A DNA stretch of 64,000 nucleotides from Saccharomyces paradoxus (GCF_002079055.1 NC_047502.1:1-64000), one strand, 5' to 3'; positions 19,868 through 31,757 are shown, counted from the first letter of the stretch. Notes: generated from the letters alone by a model not told the origin. Translations and numbers: made by a program.

Positions 19868-21810
19868 TATAACAAAGTGAGGAGATGTCTATATTGTGAG
19901 CTCTAGATGCATTGGTCAAGATGGGTGTGACAAGGACCATGTATACACCCTTTATATATGGCTGCCCCATACAAGTTTGTGCTCGTATGCTGAGTGTGAT
20001 CTACTCATCGATTCGTTAATAAATCGTTTAGCCAAGCATATGGTAAACGTATAGCAGAGTCATACCCCTGATGGCTGCAGACGCAGGGAATACTCAGCCT
20101 CGAAACAACATTTTAATTTATGTGGGTATGCATGGCTATAATCTTCTATTTCTGTCACCTTTCGTTTATTCTAAACGAATTTGCGACGTTCAACGAAAGC
20201 GTGTTGAAAAAGGAAATCTCGGAAGTTAAACGGTCGGAAAACAGACGAAAACAAGTTGTTGTTGTTACTTGTAGAGGAAAGAGCTATTTCATAGCTCGTT
20301 TGGGAATGCAGGGGATGACGTCCTTTCTCAGGTGTGTTGTCTTGACTGTCCTTAAACATATTGGGCTATCATACCAGTAAAACGGAAACATACAATGGTC
20401 AGATTCGTTCTATTTGGCTACGAGAATGCGACGCCTAGGTTCCCTCAACAACTATTTGACCGATGTTTATGGTTTTCTAAGACTGCAAGTAGACATTACG
20501 GTGGCTAAGTATTCTTTTTTTACCACTTTTCGACGTTGTGCTCCATCTTATCCCCTGGAAAACATTTCTAATCATCTTAAATTTTGTGATTGGGAATGTT
20601 TAACGTTGTCTTAAAGTGTCCTTCATCGGAGAATCAAAGTGAAGGTTCGCTGCTCGCTAAAAGCCGATCTTGAATGATGCGAAGAAGTGCAAAAGGCTTA
20701 GCAAAATTGCTAGTTTACCGACGTCGCTTAGCGTATTCCGTCCTATTACCCTAATAGCGGATTGATAGTGTCAGATGACTTCGATGCCTGTGTACATAGG
20801 AAGGTTTTCTTGTATATTGAGAATTGGGATGGCCACTGGAATACTAACGATTCCAAGGTTTTGCCATTGAATGGATACTGAAGCCAGCTGTGTATTTCAA
20901 TATAGGTTGTTATATTATTTTGGATCATTTATTTCATAAGCGTCGGTTTTGGCGGTATTGTTTCCACAGCTTTTATGAGACGTTTTGTGCAAACTCGGAA
21001 ACACCTGTGATGTAATCAGAACAATCCCGAACAAAATTGTAAACTCGCAATATTCTTTTGTTTGAGTGGGCCCGCGGTGTGGTTTATTTCCAATTTATTC
21101 ATCACGTATATGGCAGCATATTCTTCTGATCAGCTTAACAATAAAACTTTTCGCACTTAAAACACGATGACAGTTGGACTCTAAGATATTCCTATTCAAA
21201 TACAATACTTTAACCAATAGCAACTGAACACTAAATAAAGGATATGTTATATCAAGTGTTGTTTAAGTATATATGGTCTTGGTCATAAATATTGTGAGTT
21301 ACTGTAGACGCAATAGTGACAAGTCAGAGTACTTACAAAGAAAAAAACTGATCTAATTAAGGAGGGTCCAATGTACGCATCCCTCCAGGCTCAAAAGATT
21401 TGAAAAAACTTGTCGATGACCTCAGAGTAAGCTAAGAAACGACGTAGTTCTCTTTCGAAAAAGGAAATTTCTTGATTATATAAAAGCATTTCACCAATTC
21501 TGTCGAAGAAAAAAAAGGAAGGAAGCTATAGCAACTTTTTACTAAGGCGCTAATTGAGAAATCAGGTTATCCTTATTGGGAAATACTCTAAACTAGATAA
21601 AGGCAGATGATTTACTAACTTACTATTTTCATTTCAGTTCAAACAACGCGCCTATTGTGAATACTTTTATACGAACCAATGAAATTTGATCCTCCCCTTT
21701 TTCATCTAGTTTAATGAAGACATACAAGTAGGACTTTCTATTGAGCACTTAGCAAGATTTGTATTTTTGAGGTAACGTTGACAGTTTCAGCTCACAACCG
21801 CAATCAAAAA
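19868..21810. other. Long divergent intergenic region PBI1 / ATP15
   Basis: 1.9 kb, unusually long for this arm. ORFs of 60-86 codons (for example 20120-20380 and 20414-20614, plus) are unrecognised and lack any family feature. The sequence is A/T-rich with short GC islands (for example GGGCCCGCGGTG at 21068-21079). I see no tRNA, LTR or RNA gene. Confidence 0.45.
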
Positions 21811-21999
21811 ATGTCCGCCTGGAGGAAAGCTGGTATATCGTATGCTGCATATTTGAACGTGGCCGCTCAGGCTATTCGCTCTTCATTGAAAACTGAGTTG
21901 CAAACCGCTAGTGTCCTCAGTAGATCGAAAACAGATGCCTTTTATACCCAGTATAAGAATGGTACTGCTGCTTCTGAACCCACTCCAATAACAAAATAG
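21811..21999 (+). CDS. ATP15: F1-ATP synthase epsilon subunit
   Basis: A 62-residue protein identical in plan to the mitochondrial ATP synthase epsilon subunit (homologue of the mammalian epsilon subunit), part of the central stalk of F1 with gamma and delta. The sequence begins MSAWRKAGISYAAYLNVAAQ, the conserved core that contacts gamma; the length equals S. cerevisiae Atp15. The frame has codons upstream but no earlier ATG, so the ATG at 21811 is the start. There is no cleavable presequence, as expected for this subunit. It lies 220 bases upstream of another mitochondrial gene, MDL2, on the same strand. Confidence 0.95.
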   Translation: MSAWRKAGISYAAYLNVAAQAIRSSLKTELQTASVLSRSKTDAFYTQYKNGTAASEPTPITK

Positions 22000-22221
22000 T
22001 TAAATACTTCCTGGGAACTGCGGCTCTTTGTACTCGCTGATATACATTTTAAATATTCTAGCAACTGTGTATGAAAACTTACATACTTTTATACGGGAAA
22101 GTAATAACGACTACAATAATAGTGACTGTTGGCCGCTTCTAAGAGCTTCGAAGAGTAGTATGAAGTTCGTACCGTTGCATTAAAAGGAAAAGAAATATAT
22201 GTCATATCGTCGCCAATCGCA

Positions 22222-24543
22222 ATGTTAAATGGTCGTTTACCGCTGTTGCGAGTGGGCATATACAGAAATATGCTGTCCCGTCCCCGACTGCCTAAACTGC
22301 TATCCATGAGGTTTCGGTCTCTGCTCACCCCTTCTTCATCGCAGCTCATTCCTATCAATCGCTTATGTTTACGGTCTCCTACAATTGGCAAATCACTAGT
22401 TTTGCAATCCTTCAGATGTAATTCATCCAAAACAGAACCGCAAGCCTCCCTGCCTTCAGCCTCTTCCGTATCTAAAGGAACGGCAAATTCAGCACACGCA
22501 AAGGAGCAATCTAAAAGCGATGACTATAAAGATATAATAAGGCTATTTATGTTGGCAAAACGGGATTGGAAACTGCTTCTTACAGCCATACTTCTTTTAA
22601 CGATATCATGTTCTATAGGAATGTCAATTCCTAAAGTCATAGGTATTGTTCTTGACACGCTTAAGACGTCATCTGGCTCGGAATTCTTTGATTTGAAAAT
22701 ACCCATTTTTTCCTTACCCCTATATGAGTTTCTTTCATTCTTTACGGTTGCTTTACTGATTGGTTGTGCTGCAAATTTTGGTAGATTTATATTATTGAGA
22801 ATATTAAGTGAACGTGTTGTCGCTCGTCTGAGGGCAAATGTCATTAAAAAAACACTGCATCAGGATGCTGAATTCTTCGACAATCATAAAGTTGGAGATT
22901 TGATTTCTCGCTTAGGATCTGATGCGTATGTCGTTTCAAGATCAATGACCCAAAAGGTCTCGGATGGGGTCAAAGCCCTCATCTGTGGTGTTGTTGGAGT
23001 AGGGATGATGTGTTCCTTGTCACCTCAGTTATCAATACTATTGCTGTTCTTCACTCCACCGGTTCTTTTCAGTGCCTCAGTGTTTGGAAAACAGATCAGG
23101 AACACCTCTAAAGACCTTCAAGAAGCTACTGGTCAATTGACTAGAGTTGCTGAAGAACAACTATCTGGTATTAAAACAGTTCAGTCATTTGTTGCTGAAG
23201 GTAATGAATTGTCTAGGTATAATGTTGCAATTAGAGATATTTTTCAGGTGGGGAAAACCGCGGCATTTACAAACGCAAAGTTTTTTACTACAACTAGTCT
23301 TTTAGGTGATCTAAGTTTCTTAACCGTCCTTGCGTATGGTTCCTATCTTGTTTTACAATCCCAGCTCTCCATTGGTGATCTTACTGCATTTATGTTGTAT
23401 ACAGAATATACGGGGAATGCAGTATTTGGCCTTTCTACTTTTTATTCGGAAATCATGCAAGGTGCTGGTGCCGCTTCCAGGTTATTTGAATTAACAGATA
23501 GGAAACCTTCCATTTCACCCACAGTGGGACACAGATATAAACCAGATCGTGGTGTTATCGAATTTAAAGATGTTTCATTTAGCTACCCTACGAGACCTTC
23601 TGTTCAAATATTCAAGAATTTAAATTTTAAAATTGCGCCGGGATCGAGTGTTTGCATTGTGGGCCCCTCAGGTCGTGGTAAATCTACAATTGCGCTCTTG
23701 CTACTGAGATATTATAATCCTACAGCAGGAACTATTATGATAGATAACCAAGACATCTCCAAATTGAATTGCAAATCCTTAAGAAGGCATATCGGTATAG
23801 TTCAGCAAGAGCCGGTACTTATGTCAGGTACTATTCGAGACAATATCACTTACGGGTTGACATATACTCCAACAAAGGAAGAAATTAGATCGGTGGCGAA
23901 GCAATGCTTTTGTCATAATTTCATTACGAAATTCCCGAACACATACGATACGGTAATTGGTCCTCACGGCACCTTACTGAGTGGCGGACAAAAGCAACGT
24001 ATTGCCATTGCAAGAGCTCTGATCAAGAAGCCAACTATCTTGATTCTCGATGAAGCTACATCGGCTTTGGATGTTGAAAGTGAAGGAGCCATTAACTATA
24101 CATTTGGTCAACTGATGAAATCAAAATCGATGACTATAGTTAGCATCGCGCATAGGCTAAGTACGATCAGAAGATCGGAAAACGTTATTGTTCTTGGCCA
24201 TGATGGATCAGTGGTAGAAATGGGCAAATTTAAAGAATTATACGCTAATCCAACAAGTGCTTTATCGCAATTGCTCAATGAAAAAGCGGCCCCTGGGCCA
24301 TCTGATCAACAACCGCTAATAGAGAAGGTCAACGAAAAGGAGGATTTAAATGAGAATAAGAAGCATGATCCCCAGAACAAGGATGATAATGATGATAATG
24401 ATAATAAACATGATAATGACAGCAATAACGAATCCCCAGAGACGGAAGACAAAAAGTCAGATGATATTGAAGAATCCGTCGAACATCTCCTGAAAGACGC
24501 GGCAAAGGAGGCGAACCCAATTAAGCTCACACCACAACCGTGA
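22222..24543 (+). CDS. MDL2: Mitochondrial inner-membrane half-type ABC transporter
   Basis: The 773-residue protein is an ABCB10-like half transporter; S. cerevisiae Mdl2 is in the mitochondrial inner membrane and is needed for growth at elevated temperature. The basic, Ser/Arg/Leu-rich N-terminus (about 1-70) is a mitochondrial presequence. A six-helix ABC membrane domain spans roughly 115-410. The nucleotide-binding domain carries Walker A GPSGRGKST (about 481-489), the signature LSGGQKQR (about 584-591) and Walker B ILILDEATSALD (about 605-616). The C-terminal tail (about 700-760) is a low-complexity Asp/Asn/Lys/Glu run. Start and length agree with S. cerevisiae Mdl2. Confidence 0.96.
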   Translation: MLNGRLPLLRVGIYRNMLSRPRLPKLLSMRFRSLLTPSSSQLIPINRLCLRSPTIGKSLVLQSFRCNSSKTEPQASLPSASSVSKGTANSAHAKEQSKSDDYKDIIRLFMLAKRDWKLLLTAILLLTISCSIGMSIPKVIGIVLDTLKTSSGSEFFDLKIPIFSLPLYEFLSFFTVALLIGCAANFGRFILLRILSERVVARLRANVIKKTLHQDAEFFDNHKVGDLISRLGSDAYVVSRSMTQKVSDGVKALICGVVGVGMMCSLSPQLSILLLFFTPPVLFSASVFGKQIRNTSKDLQEATGQLTRVAEEQLSGIKTVQSFVAEGNELSRYNVAIRDIFQVGKTAAFTNAKFFTTTSLLGDLSFLTVLAYGSYLVLQSQLSIGDLTAFMLYTEYTGNAVFGLSTFYSEIMQGAGAASRLFELTDRKPSISPTVGHRYKPDRGVIEFKDVSFSYPTRPSVQIFKNLNFKIAPGSSVCIVGPSGRGKSTIALLLLRYYNPTAGTIMIDNQDISKLNCKSLRRHIGIVQQEPVLMSGTIRDNITYGLTYTPTKEEIRSVAKQCFCHNFITKFPNTYDTVIGPHGTLLSGGQKQRIAIARALIKKPTILILDEATSALDVESEGAINYTFGQLMKSKSMTIVSIAHRLSTIRRSENVIVLGHDGSVVEMGKFKELYANPTSALSQLLNEKAAPGPSDQQPLIEKVNEKEDLNENKKHDPQNKDDNDDNDNKHDNDSNNESPETEDKKSDDIEESVEHLLKDAAKEANPIKLTPQP

Positions 24544-24748
24544 GTTTACTCGCATCGCATATATACCCATTCTTATATTCTCACACATCTAAATATATAA
24601 CAGGTTTAATGCCAAATAGGACGGTTTTTCATTACCCGAACCAAAGTTTTCGGTACCATAAACAAATAACTTTGAAACAATAACAAAGTGTAATGCGGCC
24701 GCATGTATGTTTATCTATAACGTCCTTAAAGATTTGAGCAGTATTGCC

Positions 24749-26683
24749 ATGGATAATGATGGATCCAGATCTGTGACCATTGGGGATGACTTGCAAGAAA
24801 GTTTTTGTGAACGCTTACAAAGAATTCACGATACCTTACATTTAATAAAGGATTGCAACTCATTGAATGAGACCACCACCAGTATCTCAGAGACATTGTT
24901 AATTCAACTTTACGATGATTTGGAGAACGTTACCTCGGCTATTCCGGATTTAGTTAACGAGAAACGATTGGGGCAAGACGATATTTTGATGTTCATGGAT
25001 TGGTTACTATTAAAAAAATATATACTTTACCAATTTATTAATGACGTTCATAACATTGAGGAAGGTTTTGCACATTTATTAAATTTGCTAGAGGATGAGT
25101 TTTCTAAGGATGAACAAGATAGCGACAGATACAATCGATTTAGCCCGATGTTTGACGTCATAGAAGAATCTACACAAATTAAGAGCCAATTGGAGCCATG
25201 GTTGACCAATTTAAAGGAATTATTGGATACTTCATTGGAATTTAACGAAATTTCAAAGGATCATATGGACACATTACATAAGATCATTAATAGGAATATA
25301 TCTCACTGTCTCGAAATTCAAGAAGAAAGGTTTGTATCTCCGATACGACATACTCCATCATTTACCCTAGAACAACTAGTCAAGCTATTAGGGACGCACA
25401 CGGAAGCAACTGAGCCAAAGGTACCAAACTTTTCTGCGGCAGAAGATATTCTATCGAGAAAGTTCTTGAACCTAAAAAAAAATATCCCGCCGATCGAAAA
25501 AAGTTTGACTGATATTCTACCTCAAAGAATTGTGCAATTTGGGCACCGGAATATAAAAAATATAACTATCTTGCAAACTATCCTGCAAAAAAAATATGAG
25601 CTGATAATGAAGGATTATAGATTCATGAACTCTGAATTTAGAGAATTGAAAGTTGAACTGATCGATAAACGTTGGAATATACTCTTTATCAATTTGAATC
25701 ATGAACTATTTTACATTCTTGATGAGATAGAAAGGTTGCAGTCGAAGTTACTGACAACAAAGTATTCCAAAGATATTACTATAACGTTCGAGAGGCAATT
25801 GGAAAAAAAATCAAAAACAGTTTCTAAAACATTTAATATTATTTATAGAGCATTGGAATTCTCACTTTTAGACGCTGGCGTCGCATCGAAGACAAATGAA
25901 TTAGCTCAGAGATGGCTGAATATCAAGCCTACAGCGGATAAGATTTTAATTAAATCCTCTGCTTCAAACAAAATAGCCACCAACAAGAAAAAGATTCCGA
26001 AACCGAAATCATTAGGCTTTGGGCGACCGAATAGTGTTATTGGGACTATAACCCAGGATTTCCAGGAGAGAGTTGCCATAGATGACGGTGATAATAAATT
26101 ATCGGAAGTTCCAAATACGACAGTGGTCCCGAAGGGCAGAAAACTCGGTAAAGCGTTACTACAGAAGATGAATATTAAGCCTGCAACAAGTCCAGATTCA
26201 TCAAACACAATCAATCCTTTTTTTGATCCTGAGTCACCAAACAGAGGTAAACTGGTACTAAGCAGTGTTCCTCCGTTACCTTATGACGAGCCCGACAAAA
26301 TTAGGCCCCATGTTTATCGTGATGAGGATAAGAAGTCGCCAGGCTCCTTCATTATATCTAAGCATGAAAATGAAGCGCTGATTACGGAAACTCCACTGTT
26401 GGCAAAGAACAAATCTGTGCTTGACGTTGAAAAGGATAAATGGAGGCATTACCAGTCGTTGCCCTCTAAAATCCCTACATACAAGGATAAATCGATGAAA
26501 GTAGCCGTAGAAAACACACCGATAGCAAAGATTTTCCACACTCCTCTAACGAAAATTACGTCCTCTAGTAGTCAGGTCTGGGTCCCTTCGACAAGAAGAA
26601 GAACCCAACTGAGGCCGCCTACCCCCTTGTCACAACTACTTACACCAAGAAAAGGGCGCTCAAGTAGAACTCCAACTTACTGA
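24749..26683 (+). CDS. KAR9: Spindle-positioning protein Kar9
   Basis: The 644-residue protein is Kar9, the APC-like adaptor that links cytoplasmic microtubule tips (through Bim1) to the type V myosin Myo2 so that the spindle is pulled into the bud. The N-terminal half is largely helical (folded Kar9 domain). The C-terminal part is basic and Ser/Pro-rich with SxIP-like context for Bim1 binding (KKIPKPKSLGF, SKIPTYKDK, PLSQLLTPR) and many SP/TP sites (for example TPLSQLLTP) for Cdk control. I start at the ATG at 24749, which gives the S. cerevisiae length; an in-frame ATG 14 codons upstream (24707) exists. From memory it differs from the S. cerevisiae protein at many positions, more than its neighbours do, which fits a fast-evolving scaffold. 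Confidence 0.95.
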   Translation: MDNDGSRSVTIGDDLQESFCERLQRIHDTLHLIKDCNSLNETTTSISETLLIQLYDDLENVTSAIPDLVNEKRLGQDDILMFMDWLLLKKYILYQFINDVHNIEEGFAHLLNLLEDEFSKDEQDSDRYNRFSPMFDVIEESTQIKSQLEPWLTNLKELLDTSLEFNEISKDHMDTLHKIINRNISHCLEIQEERFVSPIRHTPSFTLEQLVKLLGTHTEATEPKVPNFSAAEDILSRKFLNLKKNIPPIEKSLTDILPQRIVQFGHRNIKNITILQTILQKKYELIMKDYRFMNSEFRELKVELIDKRWNILFINLNHELFYILDEIERLQSKLLTTKYSKDITITFERQLEKKSKTVSKTFNIIYRALEFSLLDAGVASKTNELAQRWLNIKPTADKILIKSSASNKIATNKKKIPKPKSLGFGRPNSVIGTITQDFQERVAIDDGDNKLSEVPNTTVVPKGRKLGKALLQKMNIKPATSPDSSNTINPFFDPESPNRGKLVLSSVPPLPYDEPDKIRPHVYRDEDKKSPGSFIISKHENEALITETPLLAKNKSVLDVEKDKWRHYQSLPSKIPTYKDKSMKVAVENTPIAKIFHTPLTKITSSSSQVWVPSTRRRTQLRPPTPLSQLLTPRKGRSSRTPTY

Positions 26684-26955
26684 CAATAATTACAAATCGT
26701 ATACTCATACATTTATGCATATGCGCCTCATTCATGGATTTTGTAATATTAATATATACAATGTAATATTTAGTGTAATTTTAAACAGTTCATAAAGATT
26801 CCGCACGTTTTCATTTACAGTTTTTGACACCTTTACCCGATTTTTTTTTAAAAAATCGTATAAGCATCACGACATAAGCAGCCCCAGGCAATAGACAATA
26901 AGAAACTGGGAATTACAAACGTACAACAGTAGGGTCGTTCACGCTGTGTATATGA

Positions 26956-29565
26956 ATGACTGAAAGCGCTATAGATGACCAAAGGTTTAATTTTACAAAG
27001 GAGCTACAACGGCACTCATGCAGAGATCAAGGGAAAATAACACAAAAGGATGACGTTGTGCTTTCTGCAAGTTATAACTCTTTTCAGTGCTCTTTTAACA
27101 CTGACCATAAAAGTGTAAGCAGTGGAAGCACTGTGAGAAGAAGCATAAGATCAATTTTTAGAAGAGCAGCCGAGTTGCCTAGAGTTCATATGGGGCCCCT
27201 TACTTATTCGTATGGAATAAGTGAGCTTGTTGACAAAAAATTAAGAAATGACTGTGATCTCAGTACGCTATGTCGCGTAATGCAAAGAGGAATCAGGATG
27301 ATTAGAATGACACGAAGAAGAAGAAAGTTCTATGAATTTAGATTAATCAATAACAACGGGCAAATAATATGGAAAGAGGGTTCGAAGTACCTTGAATTAG
27401 ACTCCGTTAAAGACATTAGAATCGGTGATATGGCGAGTACTTATCAAGAGGAGGTGGACCCGAAAAGATTGAGATCAGATAGTAAACTTTGGATCACCAT
27501 CATTTACAAAGTATCGAATAAGTTGAAGGCGTTACACGTGGTGGCTTTGAATGAATTGGACTTTAACGCATTCTTAAGCTGCATTTGCGGTTTAGTGAAA
27601 TTAAGGAGGGAATTAATGGAAAGCATACTTTTGCCTGATAATTCACAATTTGCTAGGATACATTGGCAAATAACCGTCTCTGAGAAAGAGGAAGATGAGA
27701 AAAAGGACACGTTGAGCTTTGCAGATGTAAAGAAGCTATGCGATAAATTTCATATTTACGTATCGACAGGTCAATTGTTACAATTTTTCCAGTCAGCTGA
27801 TATCAACCATAACGGATTATTAAATTATTTTGAATTTGAAAAATTCATCAAAATTTTAAAGAATAGGAAAGAGGTAAATATGATTTGGTCTAAAATTACG
27901 AAACCTCCACACTCGCACTTATCATTTGAAAATTTTTTTGAATTTTTGATTACAGAGCAACATGAGCAGCTCGATCGTGAAACCGCATGGTCTTATTTTA
28001 TTAAATATAGAGAACCAACTCAGCTGACGATGGGGCAAGATGGTTTCACCAAATTTTTAAAAGAGCAACCGTATTTGGTGGACGTTAAAGAGGAATTATA
28101 CTTGAAACCATTGAATCATTACTTTATCGCATCGTCACATAATACGTACCTATTGGGGAAACAGATTGCAGAAACACCGTCAGTCGAAGGATATATTCAA
28201 GTTCTGCAACAAGGCTGTAGGTGCGTAGAGATTGACATTTGGGATGGTGAAAATGGACCGGTGGTATGTCATGGATTTTTAACGTCTGCTATTCCTTTAA
28301 AAACTGTTATACGTGTGATAAAGAAATATGCTTTCATAACATCTCCATATCCTTTGATTATTTCTCTGGAAATAAATTGTAATAAGGATAATCAAAAATT
28401 GGCAAGCCTAATAATGAGAGAGGTTTTAGGAGAGCAGCTTTACTTTGCTGGGACAAAAACTGATAAACTACCATCACCCAGGGAATTAAAACATAGAATA
28501 TTATTAAAATCCAAGAAGACGAGCGAAGCAGTTGGAGGTGTTAGTGTTAGCGAGCCGTTCCCATCCTCCTTCAGTTCTTCTTACGAATCATCTAATGAAC
28601 AGGAATTTAGAATGAAGGATGACTCTACGAACAGCAGTAGTACAACAAACTCTTCTAGTATGCAACGTATCAAAAGAATTGGATTGAAAAAGCACGTTGA
28701 TATAATTAATGATGTTTCTAACATTTCTGGAATACATGGCATCAAATTCAGGAATTTCTCCTTACCAGAGTCTAAAACGATAGCACATTGTTTTTCATTG
28801 AATGAGCATAAAGTAGAATACATGATTAAGGACAAGTACTTAAAACTGTCGTTGGATAAACATAATAGAAGATATTTAATGAGAGTCTATCCTCACGCTT
28901 TGCGGTACAAGTCATCAAACTTCAACCCAATACCCTTTTGGAAGGTGGGAGTGCAGATGGTGGCCACAAATTGGCAAACGAATGATATTGGGCAACAACT
29001 TAATCTGGCTATGTTCCAAATACTAGATCACCAACCCGATGGAAGTTTTAAGTCCGGATACGTGCTCAAACCGAAAAGATTACTACCTGTAGTAACAAAG
29101 GCCAAAATGATTCCCTTGATTTACGAACATTTTGAAAAGGGTAGTGATCCAGTGACTGTTAAAATTAGAATTTTATCCACACAGTTATTGCCGAGGCTGA
29201 ACGATACGTCGCCAAGTAGAAACAACACCAATTCTTTCGTTAAAATAGAGTTCCATACCGACGACGAGCCGATAACGCCCATCTCAATTGATAAAGGTTT
29301 AAGGATTTCTGCCACGGAAGCTTCCACTAAAAGTTCTCAAGGAAATGGATTCAACCCAACATGGGATGCCGAAGTTTCTATCACGTTGAAAGATACGGAT
29401 CTGACATTTATAAAAATCATGGTTGTTTCTGAAGAGACCCCAATTGCATCTGTTTGCCTTAAGCTGAGCTATCTGAGGATGGGATATCGTCATATTCCGC
29501 TTTTTAATATGGAGGGGGAACAATATATATTTTGCACTTTATTTATTCATACACAAATTTTATAG
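26956..29565 (+). CDS. PLC1: Phosphoinositide-specific phospholipase C
   Basis: The 869-residue enzyme hydrolyses PtdIns(4,5)P2 to InsP3 and diacylglycerol; in yeast its product feeds inositol polyphosphate synthesis and nuclear functions. Domains in order: basic N-terminus, a PH-like region (about 90-220), EF-hand region with the loop DINHNGLLNYFEF (about 280-293), catalytic X domain with ASSHNTYL (His near 393) and VCHGF (His near 439), a Ser-rich linker (about 530-575), Y domain (about 590-710, including MRVYPHALRYKSSNF) and a C-terminal C2 domain. Both catalytic histidines are present. The length equals S. cerevisiae Plc1. A four-codon upstream ORF (ATGAATGACTGA at 26952-26963) overlaps the start codon. 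Confidence 0.97.
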   Translation: MTESAIDDQRFNFTKELQRHSCRDQGKITQKDDVVLSASYNSFQCSFNTDHKSVSSGSTVRRSIRSIFRRAAELPRVHMGPLTYSYGISELVDKKLRNDCDLSTLCRVMQRGIRMIRMTRRRRKFYEFRLINNNGQIIWKEGSKYLELDSVKDIRIGDMASTYQEEVDPKRLRSDSKLWITIIYKVSNKLKALHVVALNELDFNAFLSCICGLVKLRRELMESILLPDNSQFARIHWQITVSEKEEDEKKDTLSFADVKKLCDKFHIYVSTGQLLQFFQSADINHNGLLNYFEFEKFIKILKNRKEVNMIWSKITKPPHSHLSFENFFEFLITEQHEQLDRETAWSYFIKYREPTQLTMGQDGFTKFLKEQPYLVDVKEELYLKPLNHYFIASSHNTYLLGKQIAETPSVEGYIQVLQQGCRCVEIDIWDGENGPVVCHGFLTSAIPLKTVIRVIKKYAFITSPYPLIISLEINCNKDNQKLASLIMREVLGEQLYFAGTKTDKLPSPRELKHRILLKSKKTSEAVGGVSVSEPFPSSFSSSYESSNEQEFRMKDDSTNSSSTTNSSSMQRIKRIGLKKHVDIINDVSNISGIHGIKFRNFSLPESKTIAHCFSLNEHKVEYMIKDKYLKLSLDKHNRRYLMRVYPHALRYKSSNFNPIPFWKVGVQMVATNWQTNDIGQQLNLAMFQILDHQPDGSFKSGYVLKPKRLLPVVTKAKMIPLIYEHFEKGSDPVTVKIRILSTQLLPRLNDTSPSRNNTNSFVKIEFHTDDEPITPISIDKGLRISATEASTKSSQGNGFNPTWDAEVSITLKDTDLTFIKIMVVSEETPIASVCLKLSYLRMGYRHIPLFNMEGEQYIFCTLFIHTQIL

Positions 29566-29868
29566 GCAAGCCTTTCCTGGCCAAATACACACATTCATAT
29601 ATACGTACTTATACATACATGCATAATAACATTATCTAGAACGGATATATCAAATTAGACGAGGAAGTATCACAACTTCTTATTTTCGCTAATTGCGTTC
29701 ATCAGAAAGTTGATACATATTTCGCGTAGCGCGTTGACGCGTTTTCTTCCCGAGTTTTTGTACTTTTGTTACTATATTATATAAAGTAAAAAGAAAGGAG
29801 ACCATATTGAGCTGTATCAAATGGAAACTACGCTCTCTTGGACGAAATAGGACGAGAACCACTGAAAG
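29566..29868. promoter_or_regulatory. ACM1 promoter with MCB and SCB-like elements
   Basis: Between PLC1 and ACM1 lie a perfect MluI cell-cycle box ACGCGT (29737-29742) and TTTCGCG (29720-29726), which is CRCGAAA on the other strand (SCB type). They are about 130-150 bases upstream of the ATG, followed by TATATTATATAAAG (about 29773-29786). MBF/SBF sites fit the known late-G1 transcription of ACM1. Confidence 0.7.
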
Positions 29869-30501
29869 ATGATATCACCATCAAGAAAGAGAACTATTTT
29901 ATACAGCAAGAACATCAACCAAAAACCACGAGCTGTAGTAAAAGGTAACGAACTTCGCTCACCATCGAAAAGAAGGTCACAAATAGACACTGATTATGCA
30001 CTCAGACGAAGTCCAATAAAGAAAGTCCAAATCCCAAAAGCTACGCAATTCATGTTATATGAGGAAACGGCTGAAGAAAGAGACCGGACTATCCACAGAC
30101 ATAATAATGAGGTATACAGTTGCAAAAATTCAGTATGTAATGAAAATAATCCTTCACAAGTAAAGGAAAACCTTTCACCTGCTAAACTTCACCCTGATAA
30201 AACGGCACTTATAAGAGAAGGAAAAAGAATCGCATTAAAGGATTTAAGCGTTGAAGAATTCAAAGGTTACATACAGGATCCTCTCACTGATGAGACTATA
30301 CCACTGACGTTGCCATTGGGTAACAAAAAAATCAGTCTACCTAGTTTTATAACACCGCCAAGAAATTCGAAGATATCTGTTTTCTTCACTAGTAAACACC
30401 AAGGACAGAACCCAGAGACTCTAATATCCCGTTCGACCGATGATGTCTGCGAAAACAAAGTAGTGAGGAAACTGTCCTTCCGCATCTGTGAAGATGAGTA
30501 A
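29869..30501 (+). CDS. ACM1: APC/C-Cdh1 pseudosubstrate inhibitor Acm1
   Basis: The 210-residue, apparently disordered protein matches Acm1, which binds Cdh1 and blocks substrate access to the anaphase-promoting complex from late G1 to mitosis, in a complex with the 14-3-3 proteins Bmh1/2. The decisive motifs are visible: a KEN box at residues 99-101 (VKENLSP), a D-box RIALKDLS (Arg120, Leu123) and an N-terminal RTIL D-box-like motif (Arg8). Cdk-type sites SPSK and SPIK occur near 31 and 48. The length is within one residue of the S. cerevisiae protein as I recall it. Its upstream MCB/SCB sites match its cell-cycle timing. Confidence 0.94.
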   Translation: MISPSRKRTILYSKNINQKPRAVVKGNELRSPSKRRSQIDTDYALRRSPIKKVQIPKATQFMLYEETAEERDRTIHRHNNEVYSCKNSVCNENNPSQVKENLSPAKLHPDKTALIREGKRIALKDLSVEEFKGYIQDPLTDETIPLTLPLGNKKISLPSFITPPRNSKISVFFTSKHQGQNPETLISRSTDDVCENKVVRKLSFRICEDE

Positions 30502-30636
30502 ATAGTCTACACAATTAGCCTTAATGATACCGATTAAATTCATTTACATATTCCTCAGCTCGTGTGTACACTAATAACAGAAAATATTGATAATAATCTA
30601 TTTCATTTATTATATTACCCGACATTTTCTTCCCAA

Positions 30637-30661
30637 AAAAATTTTCGAAAATTGCGATGAG
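30637..30661 (+). promoter_or_regulatory. RRPE and PAC elements of the DIM1 promoter
   Basis: AAAAATTTT (30637-30645, RRPE core) and GCGATGAG (30654-30661, PAC) lie 140-165 bases upstream of the DIM1 start codon, in the close pairing typical of ribosome-biogenesis genes (Stb3 and Dot6/Tod6 targets). The rest of the ACM1-DIM1 gap is A/T-rich without genes. Confidence 0.8.
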
Positions 30662-30791
30662 CTGAAAAGTGAAAATATTAGATTAAAATAGAAGAACGTT
30701 AGAATAAGAATAAGGCACCTGATATAGTGAATTTATGTTCCGTTAGTCATTTTAGACATCGTATCATTTATATCAGTACAGAAAACAATAA

Positions 30792-31757
<966 letters not shown>

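Noticed and set aside
24749-26683. Kar9 upstream in-frame ATG (24707) as the true start
   Set aside because: The downstream ATG gives the known 644-residue protein; the extra 14 residues show no conserved feature I know.
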